Shown here: piece by piece, positions 8,016 through 17,159 of the stretch
How the letters are laid out: every line of letters starts with the position of its first letter
Numbering within the stretch: the stretch's first letter is position 1
NCBI RefSeq assembly: GCF_000337915.1
Contig: NZ_AOJE01000025.1
Coordinates: 1,010 to 41,998 of the forward strand
DNA length: 40,989 nucleotides
DNA from: Halorubrum saccharovorum DSM 1137
Lineage (GTDB): Archaea > Halobacteriota > Halobacteria > Halobacteriales > Haloferacaceae
Direction of reading: 5' to 3'
Program-made: the position numbers and the translations under genes
The notes under the pieces: generated by a model
Databases searched by the model: none
What the model was told of the DNA's origin: nothing
What the model saw: the letters and a program-made list of their open reading frames with translations, nothing else

Positions 8016-9074
8016 CTGGTGCTGTTGAAATTCGTTGAGTTGGTCGCTTTTGCACCTAATTGCTGAACAAAAATCGGGTAGTGTCACCCACAGTTGGTTG
8101 ATTGGTTGATCGTGTATATAATCGGTGTGCTGAACGCGGGAGATACAGGAGTATCAGCGTCTCCATACTGTTAGCGCAGCTCCCCAGCGTACGGACTGCC
8201 CTGTCTGCGGAAGCACCGTCGTGGAGTTCGGCGAACTACCGGACGAGTTGCGGGAGCGCCCGGAGGCAGATCCACGGCGGCAGCGACAGTCGGTCGAGCA
8301 CCGCCGAGAGAAGCATACCGCCTATCCCGACTTACGTTAGGAAGACACGGCTGCGGCCAGCCGTATGCGATCCCTGAGGAAGCGACACCGGCGCGCTGAC
8401 GGCTATCTACGGGATCGCATTTTTAACTGCGCCTCGTCCTGCAGGTAGCTACGGCTCACGGAGAGGTCGTTCACGAGACCAACGGCGCTGAACGGGACGT
8501 GCGATTCGAGAGTGTTGGCATTACATTCGCCACTACGCGGACATCCTCCGTCTTACACGGCACTCCGAATTCTCTTGAAGTGCCAGAGGACGCTTCACCG
8601 TCCAGTTCGGCTGTACGCGAATGCCATTGATGCACCAGTAGGCGGTCATCTGTCGGACGAAAGCACGCGCCTTGCAGTATTACGGCAGTCACCCCGCCGC
8701 AGTCACGCGATTAGAACGATACGGGCGCGACGGGATTATCACCGCGCGGAGCGACGCTCCCACCGGTTTCGCGGGTGTCGCTCCCTGCCTGCTCGCTTCG
8801 CTCGCGGGCGGGGTGCGCTTCCACCGACCGCCCCCTGGAACCGAGTGGCGGTAGCTTCTATGCGCCCTCGATTAACCACGGAGGGTTCAACATGCTTCTA
8901 ATGGGTCGTAAGCCGGTCACCAGTTCGTCTGTTGATTCAGGATCAAAAGATGACGAGCAAAACCCGAACCCGAACCCGAGTATCGCCCACACATCGAACC
9001 GAACCCGATCATCAGTACCGAAACACCGACCCCAGTGACCAGCAGCAGTCTCTCCGAACCCGGGTGATCCGGGG
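8016..9074. other. Degenerate region between Doc pair and integrase
   Basis: GGTGCTGTTGAAATTCG at 8020-8036 is another IS6-type end without a visible partner. At about 8177-8338 a frame without a start codon reads APQRTDCPVCGSTVVEFGEL and ends at a stop in 8338. It looks like the tail of a small zinc-ribbon protein (CPVC) followed by an Arg-rich helix. The frames between 8340 and 8860 look random or decayed. At about 8960-8985 there are three copies of the 6-mer AACCCG. No intact gene is supported. Confidence 0.4.
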
Positions 9075-10082
9075 ATGACCCGACCCCGAGAGGCAATTAG
9101 CACCTACTTGGATGCGAGGCGATCCGAGGTCGCAGAATCAACTATCACCAGTCACAAATCTCGGCTCAGTCAGTTCCGTAGATGGTGTGAACAACAAGAC
9201 GACCTCGAAATAATGGCCGATCTGTCGCCGTTAGATCTGACGCAGTATCGGTCGTGGCGACGGGAAGATGGCGATCTCTCACCTGCCAGTGAAAAGACGC
9301 AGATGGATACCCTGCGGGTATTCATCAGGTGGTGCGAGAAAATGCAAATTGTCGAGGAGAATCTGTCTAATGCCGTCGAAAGCCCCACGCTATCCAGTGA
9401 CGAAAATAGCCGAGACGAGTACGTATCGGAAGATGAAGCCGAGATTATCCTTGATCACCTTGATCGGTTTGAGTACGCATCTCAGGATCACGTCGTCACT
9501 ACACTGCTCTGGACCACTGGTCTGCGCACCTGCTCGATTCGGTCACTGGATCTTGGTGACGTTGATATTGACGAGGAGCTGCTGGAGTTACGGCACCGGC
9601 CAGACAGAGGTACTACACTGAAGAATCAGTATGCGTCGGAGAGAATGGTGGCGATTAAACCGACGACTGCGGCCATCCTCGAAGATTACATCGAGCATAC
9701 ACGTGTGGATCAGTCTGATGAGTTTGATCGGGATCCGTTGATCACGACGACGGTGAATGGGAGAGTTGGGTCATCTGTAATTCGGAAGCACAGTTACGGT
9801 CTTACTCGGCCCTGCGAACAGGGGTTGGAGTGTCCTCACGAACGTGACCCTGAGAGTTGCGACGCCGCTCAAAATAGATCAGAGGCGTATGGGTGTCCGT
9901 CGAGTAAAAGCCCTCACACGTGGCGTCGGGGGCATATTACGCATCTTTTGTCGAACGATGTGCCGCCGGAAATCGTGTCTGGTCGGGCCGATGTCACTCC
10001 CGAGGTTATCGAGGATCACTACGATAGCCGCTCGCTCCGGACACGGGTCGAACAGAGAAGGGGGTATCTCGATAATATCTGA
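9075..10082 (+). CDS. Tyrosine recombinase / haloarchaeal integrase
   Basis: This 335-residue integrase is complete. Residues 1-100 form the SAM-like DNA-binding domain (TSHKSRLSQFRRWCEQ). The catalytic domain shows Arg151 (TTGLRTCSIRSLDL), a probable Lys183, the HxxR motif at 281-284 (SPHTWRRGHITHLL), Gly-Arg at 303-304 where His/Lys-containing motifs usually lie, and the nucleophile Tyr316 (IEDHYDSRS). Between the boxes lies a Cys-containing loop (CEQGLECPH...C...C, about 247-274), typical of haloarchaeal integrases and possibly zinc-binding. It would insert or excise an element at an att site, often a tRNA 3' end, but no tRNA is in the window. Whether it serves the element to its right or is a relic of another is unknown. 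Confidence 0.85.
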   Translation: MTRPREAISTYLDARRSEVAESTITSHKSRLSQFRRWCEQQDDLEIMADLSPLDLTQYRSWRREDGDLSPASEKTQMDTLRVFIRWCEKMQIVEENLSNAVESPTLSSDENSRDEYVSEDEAEIILDHLDRFEYASQDHVVTTLLWTTGLRTCSIRSLDLGDVDIDEELLELRHRPDRGTTLKNQYASERMVAIKPTTAAILEDYIEHTRVDQSDEFDRDPLITTTVNGRVGSSVIRKHSYGLTRPCEQGLECPHERDPESCDAAQNRSEAYGCPSSKSPHTWRRGHITHLLSNDVPPEIVSGRADVTPEVIEDHYDSRSLRTRVEQRRGYLDNI

Positions 10083-10094
10083 GATTAAGTCTCA

Positions 10095-10133
10095 ATGGTG
10101 CCAGTGACTCCGGGGGAGACGCACCGGCACCAT
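10095..10133 (+). terminator. Inverted repeat after integrase gene
   Basis: ATGGTGCC (10095-10102) pairs with GGCACCAT (10126-10133) across a 23-base loop that contains AGTGACT. It starts 12 bases after the integrase stop, and the next gene is convergent. It may be a bidirectional terminator or part of an attachment site. Confidence 0.35.
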
Positions 10134-10199
10134 GATCGCGCGTTCCTCACCCGCAAAACACGAATCGTAGACCTGCTCTCAGAACAGTACAGTTAGTAA

Positions 10200-10802
10200 T
10201 CAACTGTCCAACAATCCGGAATTGCTGAGAGTATCTAATAGATTATTTACACTTGATAACGCAGCATCGTATGTCTTAGCACCATTTACCATGTATTTTC
10301 CACTCGCAAAGAGTAGGATAGTAGTTCCTTCTGTCGGTCGGTAAATGACTCCAGGGAACTGCTCTGGTTCGTATTCAGTATTCTCCATACCTAAGCCTAT
10401 AATAGCCTGGTTGAGTTCTAATGTCAGATCAAGATCTCCCTGGATGACGATATTTTGAACCTCTAAATTAGTAGTCGACGGAAGCTTACTTGGAGCGATT
10501 GGCTGGAGTTCATTGATGAGATGGCTGCCCAGATCGTACAAATTTTTCTTAGATTTGCAGCCAACCAAGCTTGCCATCCCATTTGTGGGGATGAGGACCG
10601 TACCTTGCAAATTGCTTGGTTTGTAGACTAAGAATGGAAATGATTCGGGTTCATATTCACTTGAGCCAAGATAATTTCTAAGCTCTAACAGATCGAATTC
10701 CTGCTCAAGATCAATTGTAGCAACTATATTTTCGACCTTTAATCCATTCTCTGCGAGATCCTCCTCTGAAATATGTTCATCAATCTCATCTATCCGTGGC
10801 AT
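10200..10802 (-). CDS. Divergent TATA-binding-protein homologue in restriction operon
   Basis: The 200-residue protein has the two imperfect repeats of the TBP saddle. Repeat 1 (about 20-105) begins LKVENIVATIDLEQEFDLLE and has EYEPESFPFLVY (49-60). Repeat 2 (about 110-195) has EYEPEQFPGVIYRP (143-156) and ILLFASGKYMVNGAKTYDAA. In TBP two Phe per repeat kink the DNA. Repeat 2 keeps both (F149, F165). Repeat 1 keeps F55, but the second position reads VLIPTNG instead of the usual LIFxSGK. An acidic 20-residue extension precedes the core. The gene starts 6 bases after the stop of the restriction-methylase gene, so both are probably on one mRNA, and it is equally AT-rich. It may be a specialised promoter factor for the operon or a DNA-bending subunit of the enzyme. 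The family is confident; the role is inferred. Confidence 0.8.
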   Translation of the reverse strand: MPRIDEIDEHISEEDLAENGLKVENIVATIDLEQEFDLLELRNYLGSSEYEPESFPFLVYKPSNLQGTVLIPTNGMASLVGCKSKKNLYDLGSHLINELQPIAPSKLPSTTNLEVQNIVIQGDLDLTLELNQAIIGLGMENTEYEPEQFPGVIYRPTEGTTILLFASGKYMVNGAKTYDAALSSVNNLLDTLSNSGLLDS

Positions 10803-10808
10803 AGGGTA

Positions 10809-13800
10809 TTAGAATACCTCCAGGTAACTTTCTATTACGTCTTTAGTTTCCTCTGAAACTTCAAATAGTCTGTATACTTCGTTGTCAAGTTCAGATTCAA
10901 GTTCTGGTATATCTTTCTTATTTGCGGTATCTCTGTCTGATTTGAGAGCATCCAGAAGTTGTCTTACACCGTCTCCGTCAGATGGCACGGGGATGCTTAT
11001 TGTTTCCCCGCTTTCGAAATGACGATTATTGACCACTGATTGAACGTATTCTGCCCGTAATTTGCTTTCATTTTCGTCTCCTTTATCGATGAGAGCGGAT
11101 GTGATTTCGTCAGTACGTCCAGCTGTTACTGCGTACCGACCATTCTCAATTTCTTCAACTTGACTTTCTACTGGTTTGCGAGTTGTTTTCCATTTGTAAG
11201 TTAGGTAATCAACATCTCCTTGGTATTCCTTGACATACTCATTTGGAAATTCTTCTATTCGTTTTTGAAGAGATTCAAGATCCACTATTTTTTCAACAAT
11301 TGACGCAATATCGCCGGTATGATTCGGCAACGGTATTTGATTGACATACTGTGATTTGTATCGGTATCGGAATGGTTTGCCACGTAGTGGAGGGCTTGTT
11401 TGTTTGATTGAAAATTCTGCAATAGAAGAGTTGAGCAGTCCTAACAGTTCTTTTTCCGAGTAGGGATTAGAGTCGCTGAACGTTAGAACATACACCGTGT
11501 TTTTGAAACAATCTAAGCCATTTGTGAATGAGAAATGGTTTTCAGTAGCCATATCTGGTGTTGCAATTTTGAAATCACCCTCAAACATTGACTTAGGATG
11601 GGATCCATGATATTCATAGATGCCTTTATTCCCTTTCTTTACACAGTATCTATCCTTCAGATCTTCCTCGTGCGAGTCTAAATGGGCTTTTATATTTGGA
11701 TATTGGTCTATATCGACGAGGTCTCCCTGTTCATTATATGGGTATATTACAAGTTCGTCTTCCCACTCAACGGTCCATCTCCTAACATTTTTTCCACGGA
11801 CTATCGGCCATAAGAGTGAATCTTCTAACTCTTTCTCTTCAGCATATTCTGGAGAGACAATAAACGATTCGTCACCCCCCGAAGCAACCCCTTCACGAAC
11901 TCCGAGAGAAATATCATCAATCACATGCCGAGATTTGTTTCTAATTTGTTGCTCGGCAGTTCGAACCGGTTCTGGGGTGAATCGCCAGTTATCTTCGTTG
12001 AGTTCAGAGAGAGGGTATGTAGAAACCTCGATCGAGTCTGTAAGTATGTCATCTTGACCCAGATAGTTGCGAATGTCATCAAATATGTCTTCATCAGCTT
12101 CGTGTACTTTTGCATATGGAACCAATTTACGGGACTTGTCTCGATCAATCAACAGGATAGATGCAAAATTAGTCGCATCCGAGAATATGTCGACATCCCC
12201 AAATTCGATATACTGTTCTAATGAATATTCTGTTGAGATGAGACGGCGTATCTCTTTGCCGTAACTGGATCTGGTGAACTTATTTGAGGTAATATATCCT
12301 AATGTCCCATCCTCTTTTAACCACTCTAAGCCTCTTTCTAAGAACAGTACATAGAGGTCAAATCGACCGAAAGCAGAGGTATAGAGCTGTTTGTACCAAT
12401 CCTGCTTAGAATCTTTTATATTTTTAATATTCACATATGGAGGATTCCCCACAACATAATCGTATTCCATATAATTTTTCACGACGAGTGCAAGAATACT
12501 GTCTTCAAAGATTTTGAATAGACGTCCGTCACCGTGATCCTCTCGTAAGTACTGCATCGTCTCTAAGACATCATCAACATACGGTTCAAAGAACTCCTCT
12601 GCTTCCTCATACTCTTGGTTAGTATAACGATTAATGCCCGTTGTGAGACCTCCCTGATATTCCCACATATCTTCTTGCATATGATATTTCACGACATCAA
12701 GCACACCCTGTAATGCTGCAAAGTATTCTCCAAAGCTCCGAACCCCTGCATTCACTTTTACAGTGTCATACTTTGGCATTCGGACTCTTTGGACGAGAAA
12801 GCCATCTTCTACCTCTGAATCAAGCACTTGATCTTCATCGACTTCAATTGGGAGAGGGATTGGAATCTTAACATCCTGATTATCCTCCGTTACGCTTTCT
12901 AAAGTCATTTGAGTTTGTCCATCATCACCGAGATCAATACCCGTCAGTTTACGCTCGTTACGGAGCGAGTCGGTGCGGAAGATGGGAAGCCGACGAATTG
13001 TGAAATCTTCATTATCTCGTTTGGCCTCCCGGTACTCAGGAAGAATCGTGACCATGAATCGGATCTGAGCCATCAACACCGCGAACGGGTGAACGTCCAA
13101 CCCAACGATATGTGGTGTCGTACACAGGTCGGTGAGATGTTCCGACCAGTCCGGATCGTCGTCGTACCGGCGCACGTCCTCGATATATCGCTCGACGGCC
13201 TCCACGAGGAATGTCCCAGAACCACAGGAGGGATCAATAATACGCTCCTCCGAGACACCGACATCATAGTCCACTCCGTCCATGATGTACTCGATGACGG
13301 GCTGCGGCGTGTAGAACTCTCCAAGAGCCTTCCGGGTTTCTGGGTCGAAGTACCGCTGGTAGAGATTTCCAAGCGGGTCGCCCTCGATCCGGGAGAAGTC
13401 GAATTTCAACACGGCAAATGAAACGTGTGCGATAGACCGGCTGAATCGTTCTCGGGTTGCCGGACTCACGCGACTGACATCACTCCCATCTTTGGCTACG
13501 TCACGGAAGCGGTTGTACGGGTTGTCGTGCTGGCTGGCCGTCTGTTCACCGTACCCATCCGTCCACCAAACAAAAATGTCATCCTCAAAGAGACTCTGGA
13601 CAAGCTGATTCCGCATGTCTTCAATCATTCCGTTAGCCGCGACAGGATAGGCGTCAAGATCGATATTACCGCTGAATCCGCCGAGTTCATCGAAGTACCG
13701 TCGAAGCCCTTTCTCTGTGGGGAAGAAGTCATGATCATCAGTTGCCTTCGCGAGCAAGAGTCGGGACAGAAGCGCGTGACCGGATTCCAGACAGAACATG

Positions 13801-14540
13801 AAGTCACGCAGTGACTGCTTTCCGTCGATGAAGGGTTCCCACGAATCGGGTGTGTCGTCGGGGACGCTTGCGTAGCTCGCCTCCCAAAAGTCGTAGGCCC
13901 CCTTGACGAACTTTGCCTCCTGCTCGTCCCGGAGTTCTACGAGGAGATCCATCATCGCAGTAACGAGATTTGCGAACGGGCTGTCCTCCTCTAAGCGGAA
14001 CGTTTCGAAGAAGTGTTCCCGACCGAGTTGGCCGTCAAGTTCGACTTCATCAAGGTCATCAAGGAACGTTCCTACGCTTTCAGGGTTTGTGATGTCCCAC
14101 GCTGGCTTCTGTAGGGCAGCGTAGAGGTCATTTGCATCGCTCTGTGTTGCATTTTCAAGCGAGATAGCAAGAAGCTGGGAACGCCCGTCGCGGCGGTACA
14201 GACGTAGTTCCTCGCCATTCGTGAGAACACCGTAGTCAGCTTTTAGCTCATCGACGTAGTGGAACAGCTGATCTTCGTGGGGGCCGAGATCGCGTCCGGT
14301 CGTTTTGAACTCGTAAACAGTGGTCACCGATTCGTTGCTATCCAGCGTAACGTAGTCGGGGCGTCGATTGTCGGGGAGTGTCCACTCGCTTCGGAGGTCG
14401 TGTCCGGTGCCTTTGTATCCGAGATGGGTATAGAAGTTCTCGTTGAGAAATGCGTTCTCGACGTCTTTCTCCGTCATATCGGCATCGAGCCGAGAAGCGA
14501 TTCCGTGGAGGGAATCGAGAATCGCGGACGTGTCGGACAT
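10809..14540 (-). CDS. Fused restriction endonuclease / adenine-N6 methyltransferase (type IIG-like)
   Basis: This 1243-residue protein combines the parts of a one-chain restriction-modification enzyme. Residues about 20-120 look like a PD-(D/E)xK nuclease (RRPDYV with D62, VYEFKT with E77 and K79, then QLFHYVDELKADYGVLTNG), as in HsdR and Eco57I-type N-termini. The methyltransferase has motif I DPSCGSGTF (436-444) and motif IV NPPY (699-702), the adenine-N6 signature. Residues about 860-1100 contain WPIVRGKNVRRW, typical of TaqI-like target-recognition domains. It presumably cuts foreign DNA and protects its own. PglX of BREX or a DISARM methylase are alternatives, but neither carries this N-terminal nuclease as a rule and no other BREX or DISARM gene is present. 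Base composition changes from GC-rich (5' half) to AT-rich (3' half) near 12950. Confidence 0.85.
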   Translation of the reverse strand: MSDTSAILDSLHGIASRLDADMTEKDVENAFLNENFYTHLGYKGTGHDLRSEWTLPDNRRPDYVTLDSNESVTTVYEFKTTGRDLGPHEDQLFHYVDELKADYGVLTNGEELRLYRRDGRSQLLAISLENATQSDANDLYAALQKPAWDITNPESVGTFLDDLDEVELDGQLGREHFFETFRLEEDSPFANLVTAMMDLLVELRDEQEAKFVKGAYDFWEASYASVPDDTPDSWEPFIDGKQSLRDFMFCLESGHALLSRLLLAKATDDHDFFPTEKGLRRYFDELGGFSGNIDLDAYPVAANGMIEDMRNQLVQSLFEDDIFVWWTDGYGEQTASQHDNPYNRFRDVAKDGSDVSRVSPATRERFSRSIAHVSFAVLKFDFSRIEGDPLGNLYQRYFDPETRKALGEFYTPQPVIEYIMDGVDYDVGVSEERIIDPSCGSGTFLVEAVERYIEDVRRYDDDPDWSEHLTDLCTTPHIVGLDVHPFAVLMAQIRFMVTILPEYREAKRDNEDFTIRRLPIFRTDSLRNERKLTGIDLGDDGQTQMTLESVTEDNQDVKIPIPLPIEVDEDQVLDSEVEDGFLVQRVRMPKYDTVKVNAGVRSFGEYFAALQGVLDVVKYHMQEDMWEYQGGLTTGINRYTNQEYEEAEEFFEPYVDDVLETMQYLREDHGDGRLFKIFEDSILALVVKNYMEYDYVVGNPPYVNIKNIKDSKQDWYKQLYTSAFGRFDLYVLFLERGLEWLKEDGTLGYITSNKFTRSSYGKEIRRLISTEYSLEQYIEFGDVDIFSDATNFASILLIDRDKSRKLVPYAKVHEADEDIFDDIRNYLGQDDILTDSIEVSTYPLSELNEDNWRFTPEPVRTAEQQIRNKSRHVIDDISLGVREGVASGGDESFIVSPEYAEEKELEDSLLWPIVRGKNVRRWTVEWEDELVIYPYNEQGDLVDIDQYPNIKAHLDSHEEDLKDRYCVKKGNKGIYEYHGSHPKSMFEGDFKIATPDMATENHFSFTNGLDCFKNTVYVLTFSDSNPYSEKELLGLLNSSIAEFSIKQTSPPLRGKPFRYRYKSQYVNQIPLPNHTGDIASIVEKIVDLESLQKRIEEFPNEYVKEYQGDVDYLTYKWKTTRKPVESQVEEIENGRYAVTAGRTDEITSALIDKGDENESKLRAEYVQSVVNNRHFESGETISIPVPSDGDGVRQLLDALKSDRDTANKKDIPELESELDNEVYRLFEVSEETKDVIESYLEVF

Positions 14541-14654
14541 AGCAAGTCAGAGACAGCCACTCATTAAAAGGTTGTATCAAATTCCCTCAGTAGTTTCGAG
14601 GTACTGAAATTCCACGAGAAACAGAGGGGTCGTCTCGGTTGATCTTAGTGATTG

Positions 14655-15215
14655 TTATGACGTGAGCAGATCGGCGAGGGTTTTCCGATCGTCAATATCG
14701 CAGTCACTGGGTGAGTCCGGATCGCTGAGGTACACGCTCACTCCGCTCCGGTGCCCGTGATTCTGCACGTTCAGAATCTCGAAGCCAGTGGCATCAATTG
14801 TACGAGAGAGTGTGCTACCCACGAGTTTCGCACTCTTACGCTGTTCGTGGACGACTTCTAATTCGGTGAGATTTTCGTCTTCGGTGCGGTGGATGTCGAT
14901 GGTTCTCGGGAGAGCGGCTATGTCATCGATCGTTTTCGTCTCGGGGGCTGCGAGTCGGTCGCGGTCGATGACGCCAGTGACTGCGGGTGGCCCGCTGATT
15001 GTCTGCCCGATATGTAATATCTCCGCGTTAACGTCTCTGAGAGCGAAGAACACGAGTCCGGGCACGAGTAGGTCACCGGGGATCGAGGATAATCTGATGA
15101 AGAAGTCACTGGGCATGGAGGGGGCCGTGGTTTCAATCTCGTCTGTGAAGTTGTATTTCTGAAGGAGCCTCAGTGATTTGGGAAGTTCGGTCGTGTCTGT
15201 GTTGGAGGTGGCCAT
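14655..15215 (-). CDS. Unknown protein upstream of restriction gene, possible GIY-YIG-like fold
   Basis: This is a 186-residue soluble protein. The segment LVFFALRDVNAEILHIGQTI (about 51-70) has the pattern of a GIY-YIG nuclease core: a strand ending in an aromatic pair, a short loop, then a strand with H-I-G-Q-T in place of Y-I-G-K/Q-T. A Glu follows in LEVVHEQRKSAKLVGS. The canonical first Tyr is Phe, so catalysis is doubtful. The gene is on the same strand, 114 bases before the restriction-methylase gene, and could be the first gene of the operon. Its composition is GC-rich, like the 5' half of that gene. The fold is a guess from pattern; the function is unknown. Confidence 0.45.
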   Translation of the reverse strand: MATSNTDTTELPKSLRLLQKYNFTDEIETTAPSMPSDFFIRLSSIPGDLLVPGLVFFALRDVNAEILHIGQTISGPPAVTGVIDRDRLAAPETKTIDDIAALPRTIDIHRTEDENLTELEVVHEQRKSAKLVGSTLSRTIDATGFEILNVQNHGHRSGVSVYLSDPDSPSDCDIDDRKTLADLLTS

Positions 15216-15336
15216 CGCCTTGCTGTACCGATGTTATTCGGGTAAGAGTGAGCCATACCCGTGGTGAAAGTGTAAGTAATCAGACTAATATTAAAGGCAC
15301 CGAAAATACACCGGAAGATCAGCCAACCAAAATCCC

Positions 15337-15345
15337 TATTTAAAT
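15337..15345 (+). promoter_or_regulatory. TATA-like box TATTTAAAT
   Basis: TATTTAAAT is a near-consensus haloarchaeal TATA box, centred about 30 bases before the ATG at 15371, which predicts a leaderless mRNA. Confidence 0.6.
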
Positions 15346-15370
15346 ATGACTTGTTGAGCGAATATCCAAT

Positions 15371-15826
15371 ATGTTTAGCTCAGAGCCAACTCTCGACATG
15401 CTCCCCTCATTTATCGTTGTAGTGCTGATTTCTGTTTTCCTCATTAGTATCGGACACCGGTTTATCGACACTGTCTCAGACAAAACAACGTGGACTCACT
15501 TCGGTGGAGGATTTGTGTCGGGATTGTATCTCGGATATGATGTCGACCCGGACGCGATGATACTGCGGGAGCTTGTTGACCTAACAGTGATTCTCGGATC
15601 ATCGTTTCTCTCGTCTGTATTATCTGCTCTGAATATCCTGTTCGTTTTTGAAATCCTGCTTGGGTCGTTCTATATTGCAGACAAGCGAGGGAAGGCCGGA
15701 GTGCTTGGCTCTGTATTAGTGATCTGCTCCGGTTACTTGCTGCCGGGAACGACACAGGTGGTGGGTATCGGTTTATTCATAGCTGGCAGTTTGGCCTTCA
15801 TGTATTCTGACGAGTCTGATTTCTGA
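15371..15826 (+). CDS. Four-helix membrane protein, unknown
   Basis: This is a 151-residue protein with four hydrophobic segments: FIVVVLISVFLISIG (14-28), LTVILGSSFLSSVLSALNILFV (split here by SS), GVLGSVLVICSGYLL and VGIGLFIAGSLAFMY near the end. The loop after helix 1 is acidic and Gly-rich (FGGGFVSGLYLGYDVDPDA). It has its own strong TATA-like box and is divergent from the restriction operon, with 155 bases between start codons. It may be a passenger or an accessory of the defence locus. I do not recognise the family. Confidence 0.65.
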   Translation: MFSSEPTLDMLPSFIVVVLISVFLISIGHRFIDTVSDKTTWTHFGGGFVSGLYLGYDVDPDAMILRELVDLTVILGSSFLSSVLSALNILFVFEILLGSFYIADKRGKAGVLGSVLVICSGYLLPGTTQVVGIGLFIAGSLAFMYSDESDF

Positions 15827-15862
15827 ATCCGGTGTTTGAGACGTGTGTGCCGTGATTTTAGT

Positions 15863-17159
15863 GGCCCTGTTGAAATCCTCAACTGGTGATATGTTCTCAG
15901 CGTTCTGCTGAATACAGAGGTTCTATGAAGCAAGCGAAGTTGTTCGTTCCCCACGATTATCGGTGGGATAGCGTCTGAGTACGTGTACGAATATAATACT
16001 CTAAGAGTCAAAGCAGACCGCACAACCTCCTGCCGGCTTTCCACCAAAGATAAATCATTAATCAACAAAACTCGTCTCATATCCCATGCAACCTAAAGAC
16101 CAAGCAAACTTTCCCGAATTCAGCGGTTCTACATTTATACTATTCAGAATCGCAGAAATCGAAACCCTGGACACCTACGAAGACAATCTGGAACGATACC
16201 GGGAGAAAGACTTCTCCTACGTACCAATCCCTGAAGCTGACAAATACTACAACTTGAACACGGAATCACTCGAAGATCTCCACGAAAACCAGTACGTCGA
16301 AAAGAACATCAGCGTCCGAAAACTGTTCACTCTACTATCCACATACCCATTCCTCCTCCATGATAGCCTAACAGGATTAAAAGCATACGTTGACGAGGAC
16401 GGAGACTACTATTTCGAAGGCGGAGATCCGCCCGAAGATGCAGTCAAGAAAGACCTCGAAGAATTGGAAGAACAACACCCGGACATCTTGGACGAAATCC
16501 GCCAATCCCGTTACTGGTTCGTTAATCTTGCCGACCTAAACCGCCGGGAAATCCGAGAGGCACTGTACCCTGTCGTAGCAGAACTTGAGTCAGAGATAGC
16601 GGACGCAATCAGAGAAGATGTTGACGAACCCGAAGACTTGTATCATAACGCTCCAGACCACGTCGTCGGTCGCCGAGAGAAAGACAGACTCAGAGATATG
16701 GGGCTTCACACAGCCGAATACCTGAACCTTGGCGACATGATCGGATTGCTGAAGGGCCGTCAACATCTTTGGGGCGATTTCGGATTCAGTGATGCTGATG
16801 AAGTAGAGGACCGTCTCGGGAGTCTCAACCAGCTCCGTAACAGCGTGATGCACTCAAACCGGACACTGATCCGAAGCCAGACAGACATCGAAAAAACACT
16901 GGAACGAGTGAACGACGCTCAACGGATCATCATTAAATCCCGAGGAGGCTCAGTTGAAGCACTTCAAACCAGATTGTGGGAAGAAGGATAGATCATTCAG
17001 GTCAATTGACCGAGTTCAGGCTTGACCTACGTTCCCAACCGACCGCTTCTTTCATTTTTTCCATCCACCAACTCCAGCCCCCCCCACCCAACAATGCTGC
17101 TTATGCGCTCTGTATCTCGCACGCCGATCCGATCAGTTCTTAAGGATTTCAACAGATCC
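15863..17159. mobile_element. 1.3-kb IS6-end unit carrying a HEPN gene
   Basis: The left end GGCCCTGTTGAAATCCTCAA (15863-15882) is matched inverted by the right end at 17140-17159, which read inward is GGATCTGTTGAAATCCTTAA: 17 of 20 bases. The flanks are ATTTTAGT (15855-15862) and ATTTTGGT (17160-17167), 7 of 8 identical, as expected for an IS6-type 8-bp target duplication. The left 40 bases closely resemble the left end of the element at 6698. There is no transposase; the only gene is the HEPN-type gene at 16086-16991. The unit therefore looks like a defence or toxin gene mobilised by IS6-type ends in trans. Confidence 0.7.
16086..16991 (+). CDS. HEPN-domain protein (putative RNase), cargo of IS6-type unit
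   Basis: This is a 301-residue soluble acidic protein. The C-terminal helical region has LNLGDMIGLLKGRQHLWGDF and then GSLNQLRNSVMHSNRTLIRS. Arg251 and His256 form the Rx4-6H motif (RNSVMH) of HEPN RNases, as found in abortive-infection and toxin proteins (Swt1-like and related groups). The N-terminal 100 residues have a YVPIPEADKYYNL...SVRKLFTLLSTYPFLL pattern resembling CBS/regulatory-type domains in related proteins; this is weak. It is inferred to cleave RNA upon infection or stress. It stands alone between IS6-type terminal repeats. No antitoxin such as an MNT nucleotidyltransferase is adjacent, so the protein may control itself through the N-terminal domain. Confidence 0.65.
   Translation: MQPKDQANFPEFSGSTFILFRIAEIETLDTYEDNLERYREKDFSYVPIPEADKYYNLNTESLEDLHENQYVEKNISVRKLFTLLSTYPFLLHDSLTGLKAYVDEDGDYYFEGGDPPEDAVKKDLEELEEQHPDILDEIRQSRYWFVNLADLNRREIREALYPVVAELESEIADAIREDVDEPEDLYHNAPDHVVGRREKDRLRDMGLHTAEYLNLGDMIGLLKGRQHLWGDFGFSDADEVEDRLGSLNQLRNSVMHSNRTLIRSQTDIEKTLERVNDAQRIIIKSRGGSVEALQTRLWEEG

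Noticed and set aside
10095-10133. Inverted repeat after the integrase considered as an attachment site
   Set aside because: No second copy of the sequence was found in the window and no tRNA is adjacent. It is kept only as a possible terminator.
12909-13814. Rightward frames inside the restriction-methylase gene
   Set aside because: They lie opposite the conserved methylase motif I region and show no protein-like composition.
10809-14540. Methylase considered as PglX of a BREX system or as a DISARM methylase
   Set aside because: None of the other BREX or DISARM genes (brxA/B/C, pglZ, drmA/B/C) is present, and the N-terminal PD-(D/E)xK domain points to a self-contained type IIG-like enzyme.
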